A stretch of DNA of 64,000 bases, taken from positions 1 through 64,000 of the forward strand of contig CAWFEX010000015.1 in the NCBI GenBank assembly GCA_963814955.1, given 5' to 3'. Below are positions 56,577 through 64,000 of this stretch, one piece after another. Numbering within the stretch: position 1 is the first letter of the stretch; each line of letters opens with the position of its first letter. Below the pieces are notes generated by a model. The model was not told where the DNA came from, searched no databases, and saw nothing but the letters and a program-made list of their open reading frames with translations. The stretch is from DATCJA01 sp963814955. GTDB taxonomy: Bacteria; Acidobacteriota; Vicinamibacteria; Vicinamibacterales; UBA2999. The position numbers were made by a program, and so were the translations under genes.

Positions 56577-58908
56577 GTGAACAAATCTGTTGGCGGTATT
56601 TCAGAAGTGGCTGGAAGCGTCACGCGGTTTCGGCGTCGCAGTTTCAATTTCGCGGGTGTCCAGACACCAACGGTGTGTCTCGAGCCTCTGGTATGTCGTT
56701 TGCCACCGCAGCCGCTGCGTATACCAGTGAGGGCGGACACCTCTCCTTCCATTCGTCTCTCTGGTCATTCGATCGCGGGAACTGCTGCACCAAACTGCAC
56801 ATCGTTCTGCGCTGATGCGAGCGAACCGGATTCGCTGCTGCCCGAGCGCAACCCCACGCCGGATCTCCGCGGCGACCCCCTGCTGTTCAACGACCGCGAA
56901 CTGAGCTTTCTCAGGTTTCAGGAGCGGGTGCTCGAGGAGGCACGCGACGAAACGACGCCGCTGCTCGAACGCGTCAAGTTCCTCGCGATCGTGGGCACGC
57001 ATCTGGACGACTTCGTCAGGGTCCGCGCAGCCGAAGTCAGACGCAATCCTGCGCGCCGAATGGTCGTCGAGTCGATGGTAAAGCGCCTTGTGTACAGGGT
57101 CGAGGTGCACTGGCGCAGGCGGATGCTGCCGGCTCTCCGATCCGCCGGCATCCATATCGTCGACTACCGGCGACTTGCCGCCGAGGAACGATCGGAAGTC
57201 GACCACCATTTCTCCACTGTGGTTCGCCCTCTGATCGCGCCGCTCCCGTACGATCGCGCCGCATTCGCTCCCGCACATTGCCAGCCTCGGCATGAACCTG
57301 ATGATTGAGGCAGCAACTGCTGCCGGCGATGAGCGCCTCTTCGTCGTACGTATTCCCGAGGGCGTTCCCGCGCTTGTACCGTTTCAAGTGGGGCGCAGCG
57401 CCTCCCTGGAGTCGTCCGCCAATCGCGACACTCGAGCGCCGCGAGGCTACGTGTGGCTCGACCAAGTGGTCGTCGCGCAACTGCCCGAGCTGCTGCCGGG
57501 GCTCCGCGTGGCTCGTTCGCACCGATTCAGGCTGTTGCGGGAAGTGGACGTGCAGCCACAGACCGTTGTGGCGACCGGCCCTGTCGAGCGCGTGCTCGAG
57601 ATGCTCCGCCTTCGCAAGACGAATCCTGTCGTGGCGCTGGTTGTGGACCGACGCATGCCCGCGGGCGTGCTCCACGACCTCGCGCGCGGACTGGACGTTC
57701 CGGAGAGCGGCGTCCACCGCACCGGCGCGGTGTCCGATCTTCGACGGCTGTGGGAGGCCAGCCGGATTGCACGGGCCGACCTCAGGACGCCGCAGCTCGC
57801 GGCGAGGAATCCTCCCGCCCTCGAAGGCTCGGCGGATATTCTCGCAGCGGCTCGGGAGCGCGACATCCTGTTTCACCATCCGTACGAATCGTTCCAGCCA
57901 ATCGTCGAGATGATCCGGAAGGCAGCCGACGATCCCGCTGTCGCCCGCATTTCGATGACTTTGTATCGCACCGACCGTGAATCACCGGTCGTGCACGCCT
58001 TGCTCGACGCCGTTGCGCGCGGCAAGCAGGTTCGCGTGCTCATCGAGCTGCATGCTCGCCTCGACGAACACCGCAACGTCACCTGGTGGCACATCTTCGA
58101 GCAGGCAGGTGCCGCTGTGTTCCCGTCACCAGCAGGACTCAAGGTGCACGCAAAGATGGCGCTCATCGAACGCCACGAGGGCGGCCGCCTCAGGCGGTAC
58201 GCGCACCTGTCGTCCGGGAACTACAACGCATTCACGGCCAGAGTCTACACGGACGTGGGTCTGCTCACCTGCGACGACGACATCACGGCAGACGTCGCGA
58301 CGCTGTTCGACGCACTCTGCAACGGCACGGCACACAATCAGTTTCGCGCGCTGACCGTGGCCCCGCTGACCATGCGCGACACGCTCAAGGAGCTCGTCGA
58401 GCGGGAGATCGCCTGCCAGCGTCCTGGCGAGCGCGGGCACATCATCCTGAAGACGAACGGACTGGTCGATCGCGAGGTGATTCAGCTGCTGTACCGAGCC
58501 TCTCAGGCAGGCGTCGACGTCGACTTGCTCGTGCGCAGCATCTGCTGCCTTCGGCCGGGAGTACCCGGCCTGAGCGACCGTATTCGCGTTCGCAGCATCG
58601 TCGGCCGGTTTCTGGAGCACAGCCGCGTCTGGTTCTTCCGCAACGGCGGGCACGAGGACGTGTATATCGGCAGCGCCGATCTGATGCCTCGCAACCTCGA
58701 TCGACGCATTGAAATCATGGCGCCTCTCAAGGACCCGGCGCTCCGCTGCCGAGTGTCCGACATCCTGCGCACGTACCTTGCCGACAACGTGAAGGCGCGC
58801 GAGCTCCGCCCGGACGGCGGGTACGTCCGCGTCAAACCGGGCGCCGGCGACCAGCGAGTCGACGCCCAAATCGCCCTTCTGCACGACAGCGCAGCGGTCG
58901 TCGAGTAA
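56577..58908 (+). CDS. ppk1: polyphosphate kinase 1, one frameshift
   Basis: Catalyses reversible transfer of the ATP gamma-phosphate to polyphosphate. N-terminal domain: LLFNDRELSFLRFQERVLEE, REDDFVRVRAAEV-type HLDDFVRVRAAEV. One extra base near 57275 shifts the frame where HIASLGMNLMIE is expected. The catalytic histidine lies in GLKVHAKMALIER, and the C-terminal HKD-like domain has SSGNYNAFTARVYTDVGL and GSADLMPRNLDRRIEI. Length is about 690-770 aa depending on the start. The start is uncertain: the frame is open to 56577 but homology begins near 56860. Confidence 0.88.
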
Positions 58909-58911
58909 CCC

Positions 58912-59550
58912 ATGCTCGTCCACAACTCCCCAGAGGACTTTCTTCGTTCGGTCGAAGACGCCAAGATCGAGCGCCGGCGGCAGAAAGACGCGGAGCTGGG
59001 CCTGGAAACGCGCCCGCTCCAGCCGTGGGAACGGTACCGGGCGTTGATCGATCATTACGATTCGTTGCAGGAGGCGGCCGAGCACGGCGACAAAAAAACG
59101 CGGTTTGCTCTGCTCATCCTCGGGAGCCTTAACGCGATCAACCTCGTGATCGCAATGCGGGGCGACACGATCGGGCTGCTTCGCGTGAGCGGGGCGCCGA
59201 GCGTCGTCTATCTCGCCTGCTACGCGCTCGTGTCGCTCGGCTGCTGCTTCTTCGCCATCAGCGCACTCAGGCCGCGGGCGAGCAGAACGGACGCGACCTA
59301 CGGACCTCATGGCACGCAGCCGCTTCGTTTTCCGCAGCCGGTGCTGACGCAGACACTCGATGAATACTGCGAAAACTGGCGCACCGCGGAAGTGGGGCGT
59401 CTCACGCACGAGCTGGCGTCGCTCGTTTTTTTCACCGCGCGCGGCAACGCGGACAAGATCAAAGCGCTTCGGCGTGTCTACGTCGGCTTGTATCTGCTCG
59501 TGGCGCTCACCGGCGGGCTGATCGCGACACTGGCCTGGTCGAGCCTATAA
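58912..59550 (+). CDS. membrane protein, possible Pycsar-effector-like (DUF5706-like)
   Basis: A 212-aa protein four bases after ppk1. Residues 1-60 are soluble and charged, then two helices (RFALLILGSLNAINLVIAM and VVYLACYALVSLGCCFFAIS), a soluble loop with DEYCENWRTAEVGRLTHELA, and a third helix near the C-terminus (GLYLLVALTGGLIATLAW). The order AEHGDKKTRFALLILGxLN, two helices, a helical loop and one more helix resembles DUF5706/PycTM membrane effectors. No nucleotide cyclase gene is visible nearby, so a defence role is only a possibility. Confidence 0.55.
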   Translation: MLVHNSPEDFLRSVEDAKIERRRQKDAELGLETRPLQPWERYRALIDHYDSLQEAAEHGDKKTRFALLILGSLNAINLVIAMRGDTIGLLRVSGAPSVVYLACYALVSLGCCFFAISALRPRASRTDATYGPHGTQPLRFPQPVLTQTLDEYCENWRTAEVGRLTHELASLVFFTARGNADKIKALRRVYVGLYLLVALTGGLIATLAWSSL

Positions 59551-59582
59551 CCTGCGTCCGTGTTTTGACGAGCGAATGGCAG

Positions 59583-60029
59583 CTACGACCGTCGGTTCCG
59601 TTCACTGAGCCAAGGCCCGAGATGCTGCTTCACGTCGTCCAGCAGTGGTCGGACAGGATGGTCGGACAACCGCAAAGCTGTGTTCGTAAGTGAAAACCAG
59701 GTTCGAACGCGGAATTTCATTTCGAGCCACTGGTCCTCTTCTTCGAGAACCTCCATCAGGTAGACCGCCACTGTGAGGACATCGCCCCACTTCTTGTATT
59801 GATACGTGCCAATGGCGTCGCCTAGCAGTTGTCCTCGTAAACCCGCTTCTTCGAAGGCTTCGTTCAGCGCTGCCTGTTCAAGGGTGTGTCCCAGATCGAC
59901 AAAACCTTTGGGAATCCCCCACTTCCGAGCGCCCCGTCTACGGATCAGGCACACCTCCACGTCGCCGGCACCCCGGCGCAGTGCGAGTACGGCCGCTTGC
60001 TGGCAATTGTTGGCCTCGCCTGCCGGCAT
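59583..60029 (-). CDS. Nudix hydrolase with a modified Nudix box
   Basis: A 148-aa Nudix protein that hydrolyses a nucleoside diphosphate linked to another group. The Nudix box is GFVDLGHTLEQAALNEAFEE then AG: the canonical first Glu is His and the Arg is Asn, while the metal-binding EExG is kept. It starts at ATG 60029 (or GTG 60032) overlapping the TGA of the upstream oxidoreductase as TGATG, so translation is probably coupled. The substrate is unknown. Confidence 0.83.
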   Translation of the reverse strand: MPAGEANNCQQAAVLALRRGAGDVEVCLIRRRGARKWGIPKGFVDLGHTLEQAALNEAFEEAGLRGQLLGDAIGTYQYKKWGDVLTVAVYLMEVLEEEDQWLEMKFRVRTWFSLTNTALRLSDHPVRPLLDDVKQHLGPWLSERNRRS

Positions 60030-62185
60030 CACAGCGGTTCAACGCTGACAGTGGCGTTGTAGTCCGGCTCCATCGAATCGGGATCGATCGCATCGCCCGC
60101 GAGCAGCGACATCCCTTCCGGCCAGTGCACCTCGAGGTTGCCCGATTTGATCGAGGCGCGCATCAGCCGCCCTTCGAACGAGCCGTGCGGCGACCGCAGG
60201 CGGACGGCGGCACCATCCTCGAGCCGGAGGCGTGTCATGTCAGCAGCGCTCATGAGCACGCTGTCGCGGCGGGCGCCCGTCAAGGGGTCGAAGTCCCGCT
60301 GGATCATCGAGTTGAACTGCTTGCCGCGGCGGGTTGACACCATGAAGACATCTCGGGCCGGCGGCTCGGCCGAGAGCGGCGCGGCCGCAAAATGCGCCCG
60401 TCCGTCCGGAGTTGCGAAGCGCCCATCCGCGTAGAGGGTCCGGCCGCCCCACTGCACCTGATCGCCCTTGCGGGACAAGTTTTCGATGCCGGCATAGAGC
60501 GGAATCGCCCGGGCAATCTCGCGCCGGATCGCCGCTGCGTCGGACATGCCGACGAGGTTAGCGCGCTGGGGATCGATGCGCATCATGACCTCGCGGAACA
60601 CCCACCATTCCGGCCGGGCCGAGCCAATCCTTCGCCCCGGAATCTCTGGCGAGAAGATGATGCGCCGCTCGGTGGATGTCTCGCATCCTCCGCCGGGAGA
60701 TTCGTAGCGGGTCGCGGCAGGCAGCAGCAGCACGTCTCCGTCGCCATCCACCAGCATGGATGACGACACCATGATGTCCTGGTGGATGCGAAGGCGCGGC
60801 CGCCGGAGCGCCGCACGCGATCGATCCACGTCGGCCAGCGTCTCGAGGAAGTTGCCGCCCACCATCCAGAACAGGTCCACCTCGCCGCGCGCGCTGTGCT
60901 CGACCATCTCCGGGGCCGTCCACCCCGGTATCTGCGGGACCGGGAATCCCCAGACCTCCGACCAGCGCGTTGCGGTCTTCACGTCGACTTTCGGAATGCA
61001 TCCGACTTCGGCGCCGCCCTGGACGCCCGAATGGCCGCGGATCGGCACGAACCCGCGATTCGGACTCCCCGGCAGCCCTCGCGCGAGGCCGACGTTCATG
61101 AGCGCCTTGATTGTCTCGACGCCGTTTATGTGCTGCGTGAGCCCCATCGACCATACGAATATGGTGTTGGGCCGATCCATCAGCAACTGCGCGAACTCTT
61201 CAATCCGCTGGCGCGACATCCCGCTCGCCGACTCGATCCCTGCCCAGTTCTCGGCCAGGGCAACGGCGCGCGCCAAATCGAAGTCGGTCGTCCGCTCGCG
61301 CACGAACGCCTCGTCGACGCCCCCGCGCTCGATGAGCGCGCGGAGCACGCCCAGCAGGAAAGCGGAATCACCGCCGGTGTGAACGTCGAACCAGTGGTCC
61401 GCCAGCGCGGTCCCGGACACCGCGCTTCGTGCGATCGACGGAATCCAGTACCGAACCAGTCCCGGCTCGAGGTAGGGGTTGACGATCGCGATCTGTGCGC
61501 CGTTCTGCTTCGCGTAATGCAGGTACTTGGTGGTTACGGGCTGGTTGTTCGGCACATTCGAACCGAACAGGACGATGAGATCCGCGTTCAGCCAGTCCAC
61601 GTAGCTGCACGTGGCGGCGCCATAACCGAGCGCTACACGCATGGCCGACGTGGACGCGGCATGACAGAGCCGCGCCGAATTGTCCACATGGTTCGATCCC
61701 ATGAACCGCGCGGCTTTCTGGGCGGCGTAGTAGACCTCGTTGGTGATGCCGCGGGAAGTCAGGTACATGGCAACGCGCTCGCCTCGAGTTGCTCGCGCGG
61801 CGGCGGCAATCGTGTCGAGCGCCGTGTCCCACGAGATCACCGTGAATCCGCTCTGACCGGGACGCCGGATCATGGGCCGCCCGAGGCGGCCGAGGTCGCG
61901 AAGCTCCTGCGACGAACGCGTCCGCAGCGACGCGACGTCACCGAGCACGGACGCATCGATTTCCGGCGCCGTGTTCAGGCGCATCAGCTCCAGACGAACC
62001 ATGCACAGATGCACGCCGGGAAGCGTCCAGTCAGTGAGGCCCGACGTGCCCAGCGCGCATCCGTCACAGACGCCGTCTTTCAGGATCCGCCACGCGAAGG
62101 GAAGCTGATCGCGGTTCTCCCACGCCACCCGCACCATTTCACGGTAATGACGGGGCTTTTGATGACCAAGGCCGAATACGCTCAT
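60029..62185 (-). CDS. YdeP/FdhF-type molybdopterin oxidoreductase
   Basis: A 718-aa soluble oxidoreductase of the FdhF/YdeP family that carries bis-MGD molybdenum (or tungsten). Segments: DGVCDGCALGTSGL (a shortened cluster-type Cys pair), ITNEVYYAAQKAARFMGSNH, LFGSNVPNNQPVTTKYLHY, NTIFVWSMGLTQHINGVETI and FNSMIQRDFDPLTGARRD. ATG 62185 follows the 7-base tandem repeat; a TTG within the repeat at 62209 is in frame but unlikely. The neighbouring formate/oxalate carrier and fdhD fit a role in formate-type metabolism or acid stress. Confidence 0.87.
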   Translation of the reverse strand: MSVFGLGHQKPRHYREMVRVAWENRDQLPFAWRILKDGVCDGCALGTSGLTDWTLPGVHLCMVRLELMRLNTAPEIDASVLGDVASLRTRSSQELRDLGRLGRPMIRRPGQSGFTVISWDTALDTIAAAARATRGERVAMYLTSRGITNEVYYAAQKAARFMGSNHVDNSARLCHAASTSAMRVALGYGAATCSYVDWLNADLIVLFGSNVPNNQPVTTKYLHYAKQNGAQIAIVNPYLEPGLVRYWIPSIARSAVSGTALADHWFDVHTGGDSAFLLGVLRALIERGGVDEAFVRERTTDFDLARAVALAENWAGIESASGMSRQRIEEFAQLLMDRPNTIFVWSMGLTQHINGVETIKALMNVGLARGLPGSPNRGFVPIRGHSGVQGGAEVGCIPKVDVKTATRWSEVWGFPVPQIPGWTAPEMVEHSARGEVDLFWMVGGNFLETLADVDRSRAALRRPRLRIHQDIMVSSSMLVDGDGDVLLLPAATRYESPGGGCETSTERRIIFSPEIPGRRIGSARPEWWVFREVMMRIDPQRANLVGMSDAAAIRREIARAIPLYAGIENLSRKGDQVQWGGRTLYADGRFATPDGRAHFAAAPLSAEPPARDVFMVSTRRGKQFNSMIQRDFDPLTGARRDSVLMSAADMTRLRLEDGAAVRLRSPHGSFEGRLMRASIKSGNLEVHWPEGMSLLAGDAIDPDSMEPDYNATVSVEPL

Positions 62186-62204
62186 GGGAAGACGGTGTTC
62201 ATAA

Positions 62205-62253
62205 GTCAAAAGTCAAAAGTCAAAAGTCAAAGGTCAAAGGTCAAAGGTCAAAG
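62205..62253. repeat. heptanucleotide tandem repeat (7 copies)
   Basis: Seven units on the plus strand: three of GTCAAAA then four of GTCAAAG. The array ends 20 bases upstream of the oxidoreductase start. On the minus strand each unit gives (C/T)TTTGAC, so the array holds several TTGAC -35-like boxes; a change in copy number would alter promoter spacing. Confidence 0.9.
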
Positions 62254-62353
62254 GTACCTACGATTATGAAGACACGCGTACCGCAGCGCGATGGGCACCA
62301 ACCGAACGACATACGACGAATGGAATCCAGTGAAGCGCATCACCCGCGTTCAG

Positions 62354-63598
62354 CTACGCACTCTTCGCCGGCACCGTCGCAGAAACAGTGGTTGCGTGCC
62401 TGGTCCTGCCGAGCAGCACGGGAATAGCGGTGCTGACGAACATGAGCCCGGCGATCACGTAGAGCGCATCGCCGTACTGGCCCGTCTGCTGGCGCAGCGC
62501 CGCAATCAGCATCGGTCCCAGAACTCCCGCGCAGCTCCACGCGGTCAGCATGAGGCCGTAGATAGAGCCGACGTTCTCGGCGCCAAAGCGATCGGCCGCG
62601 AATGCCGGCATCGTGCCGAAGCCGCCTCCGTAGCACAGGAGAATGGCGCACGCCAGCATAGTGAATGCCGCGAAGCTCTCGACGGTCGGAAGCAAGGCAA
62701 ATAGCAGCCCCTGGAGCGGAAACATGATCAGGAACACCATCTGCCGTCCGATGACGTCCGACAACGAGGCCCACAAGAACCGGCCCGCCCCGTTCGCGAT
62801 CGAAATCGCGCCGACGAGTCCGGCCGCCGTCGCCGCACTGACGCCGGTGATCTCCTCGGCCATCGGCGCGGCCTGCGAAATGATGGCGATGCCGGCGGTG
62901 GTATTGAGAAAGAGCAGCGCCCAGAGACCGTACCACTGCCAGCTCGCGAGTGCTTCCTGCAGCGTGTAGGTTTTGGCGGACCGCTGTTTCTGCTGCGCGG
63001 CAGATGGACTCCAGCCGAGCGGCGCAAATCCGGCAGGCGGATTTTTCATGAACGATCCGGCACAGGTCACGGCAATGAGATATGCGATGCCGAGCACCAC
63101 GAACGTTCCTGGCGCACCGATCTCCGACACGAGCCGTGTGGCCAGCGGCGCCGTGATCAGCGCGCCCGCTCCGAAACCTGCGACGGCAATACCCGTAATC
63201 ATGCCGCGCCGATCGGGAAACCACCGCACAAGTGTTGCGACCGGAACGATGTAGCCGAGTCCGAGCCCGATTCCGCCCATCAATCCGTAGGAGCCATACA
63301 TCCACCACAGCCGGCCATCCGAAAATCCGGCGAGCAGCACGCCCAGGCCGTACAGAACTCCCGATGCAATCGCGACCGTTCGCGGACCGACCCGACGCAT
63401 CCACAATCCGCCCGCGAACGCGGCAAAGCCGAGCACGAAGATCGCAATCGTAAACGTCAGCGTGACTTCGGAGATCGTCCAGCCGAACGCTTCAGTGAGC
63501 GGAATGCGGAAAACGCTCCAGGCATACACCGCCCCGAGCGCAATCTGCATGACGATGCCGGCCGCGGCAATGGGCCAGCGGCGTGAAACGGATGCCAT
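62354..63598 (-). CDS. OFA-family MFS transporter (oxalate/formate antiporter)
   Basis: A 414-aa carrier with 12 helices. Motifs: AAAGIVMQIALGAVYAWSVF, FGWTISEVTLTFTIAIFVLG, YGLMGGIGLGLGYIVPVATL, RRGMITGIAVAGFGAGALI and the C-half GGGFGTMPAFAADRFGAENV. These are OFA-family signatures. It exchanges small carboxylates, with oxalate/formate typical. AGGAGG lies five bases upstream of ATG 63598. It is close to fdhD (divergent) and the YdeP-type enzyme (downstream, same strand). Confidence 0.9.
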   Translation of the reverse strand: MASVSRRWPIAAAGIVMQIALGAVYAWSVFRIPLTEAFGWTISEVTLTFTIAIFVLGFAAFAGGLWMRRVGPRTVAIASGVLYGLGVLLAGFSDGRLWWMYGSYGLMGGIGLGLGYIVPVATLVRWFPDRRGMITGIAVAGFGAGALITAPLATRLVSEIGAPGTFVVLGIAYLIAVTCAGSFMKNPPAGFAPLGWSPSAAQQKQRSAKTYTLQEALASWQWYGLWALLFLNTTAGIAIISQAAPMAEEITGVSAATAAGLVGAISIANGAGRFLWASLSDVIGRQMVFLIMFPLQGLLFALLPTVESFAAFTMLACAILLCYGGGFGTMPAFAADRFGAENVGSIYGLMLTAWSCAGVLGPMLIAALRQQTGQYGDALYVIAGLMFVSTAIPVLLGRTRHATTVSATVPAKSA

Positions 63599-63648
63599 CG
63601 TTGCCTCCTGGCGGGTGGCCGAATCGCGGACCTCGTGCCGAATGCAGC

Positions 63649-63781
63649 GCGCACGCTTTAGCGTGCGCCTGCGCGTGGTCGAGCAGCGCAGCATACCACC
63701 AGCGAGGCTCGCCTCGGGCCGACCAGCATGCGGGCTCCGCCTCGCTGGAGCAGTGTCTGATTGCCCGCCCTCCGGGCGGGC
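63649..63781. repeat. cluster of three palindromes
   Basis: GCGCACGC-TTTA-GCGTGCGC (63649-63668), CCAGCGAGGC ... GCCTCGCTGG (63699-63748) and GCCCGCCC-TCC-GGGCGGGC (63763-63781) stand in a row between divergent genes. They look like interspersed extragenic palindromes, not single-gene operators. Confidence 0.75.
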
Positions 63782-63880
63782 GTAGACGGCTTGAACGGAT
63801 CGCGAACAGATTCGACTCGTTCGCGAGGATTTTCTGGACGGTCGACGTCCAGCGGCTGCTGTATCATGCCGGCGGATCGC

Positions 63881-64000
63881 ATGTCTTCCGTATCTGGCGT
63901 CGTTCAGGTGGATGTGCTCAAGGCGGACGCGCGGCGAACCACCGCCGCCACCGACCGCGTGGCCGAAGAAGCCCCGCTGGAGGTGCGTCTCCACGGAGAG
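63881..64000 (+). CDS. fdhD: 5' end of fdhD (formate dehydrogenase accessory sulfurtransferase)
   Basis: The first 40 codons, from ATG 63881 (or 63866, which adds MPADR), include VAEEAPLEVRLHGE. FdhD proteins have just this VxxExPLxIxxNG motif near their N-terminus. The protein transfers sulfur to the molybdenum cofactor of formate dehydrogenase-type enzymes. The gene continues beyond the right edge. Presence next to a YdeP-type oxidoreductase and OFA carrier supports it. Confidence 0.82.
   Translation, partial: MSSVSGVVQVDVLKADARRTTAATDRVAEEAPLEVRLHGE

Noticed and set aside
60782..62269. 495-codon plus-strand frame opposite the oxidoreductase
   Set aside because: Antisense shadow. It is rich in Arg and His with no domain, while the minus frame is an unmistakable molybdopterin enzyme.
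1..64000. Insertion sequences, prophage or CRISPR
   Set aside because: No transposase, integrase, phage structural gene or regularly spaced long repeat was recognised. The 34-base repeats are hairpins in direct contact without spacers of equal length and unique content.

Overview
This is a GC-rich window with dense coding on both strands. It most likely comes from an Acidobacteriota genome of the Vicinamibacteria type. That assignment is an inference. It rests on two TonB-dependent receptors with N-terminal carboxypeptidase-like folds, a receptor/DUF6152/paralogous secreted-protein operon, a DmsE-type decaheme plus MtrB/PioB pair, many secreted proteins of unknown function, and CCGGCT(A/G)AAGCCGG palindromic repeats between genes. 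I saw no rRNA, tRNA, CRISPR array or complete transposon.

Layout. 1-2968: a signal-peptide gene leaving the left edge, a histidine kinase, a 27-aa membrane peptide and DUF1206. 3273-5711: a class A penicillin-binding protein and DUF3309, both interrupted. 6675-10148: a porin-cytochrome module (cytochrome c, decaheme cytochrome, MtrB/PioB barrel). 10628-15611: a TonB receptor/DUF6152/two-paralog operon. 15766-16877: fragments of dead genes and small proteins. 17133-19834: a ZnuD-like receptor with a His/Cys-rich partner. 20107-27625: stress genes (YciE/F, CsbD-like), a second histidine kinase, a Crp regulator, an eRF1-like small protein, an AI-2E-type permease, and a partial duplicate of the 1-2250 region. 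27750-33023: FtsH, M48 protease, a 30-aa membrane peptide, a glycine-zipper lipoprotein and a SYLF protein. 33278-36695: a hybrid histidine kinase and an AsmA-like protein. 38528-40520: groES-groEL with a terminator. 40755-43394: a membrane gluzincin and a pseudo-trypsin. 43489-48771: an exported kinase-like protein and a three-gene ABC-2 exporter operon whose leader holds a promoter, a small ORF and a terminator. 48805-51229: DUF2950 and DUF3300. 51993-55120: a phosphoesterase, a VOC protein and a CotH kinase, tied together by 76-bp direct repeats. 55133-59550: a phosphate-type porin, polyphosphate kinase and a possible Pycsar-effector-like membrane protein. 59583-64000: Nudix, YdeP-type molybdenum oxidoreductase, oxalate/formate antiporter and fdhD.

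Three themes stand out. First, about 17 genes or gene segments are broken by what looks like a single extra base, nearly always +1, with catalytic motifs intact on both sides. This suggests insertion errors in the sequence more than real decay. Second, the region carries several truncated or chimeric duplicates, typical of an accessory region that has been repeatedly rearranged. Third, genes for envelope and protein quality control (FtsH, M48, GroESL, SYLF, YciE/F, CsbD, DUF3300/2950), electron transfer and formate/oxalate use sit together, so the window reads as a stress and respiration region. The best candidate for an undescribed regulatory device is the attenuator-like leader upstream of the ABC exporter (48540-48771).
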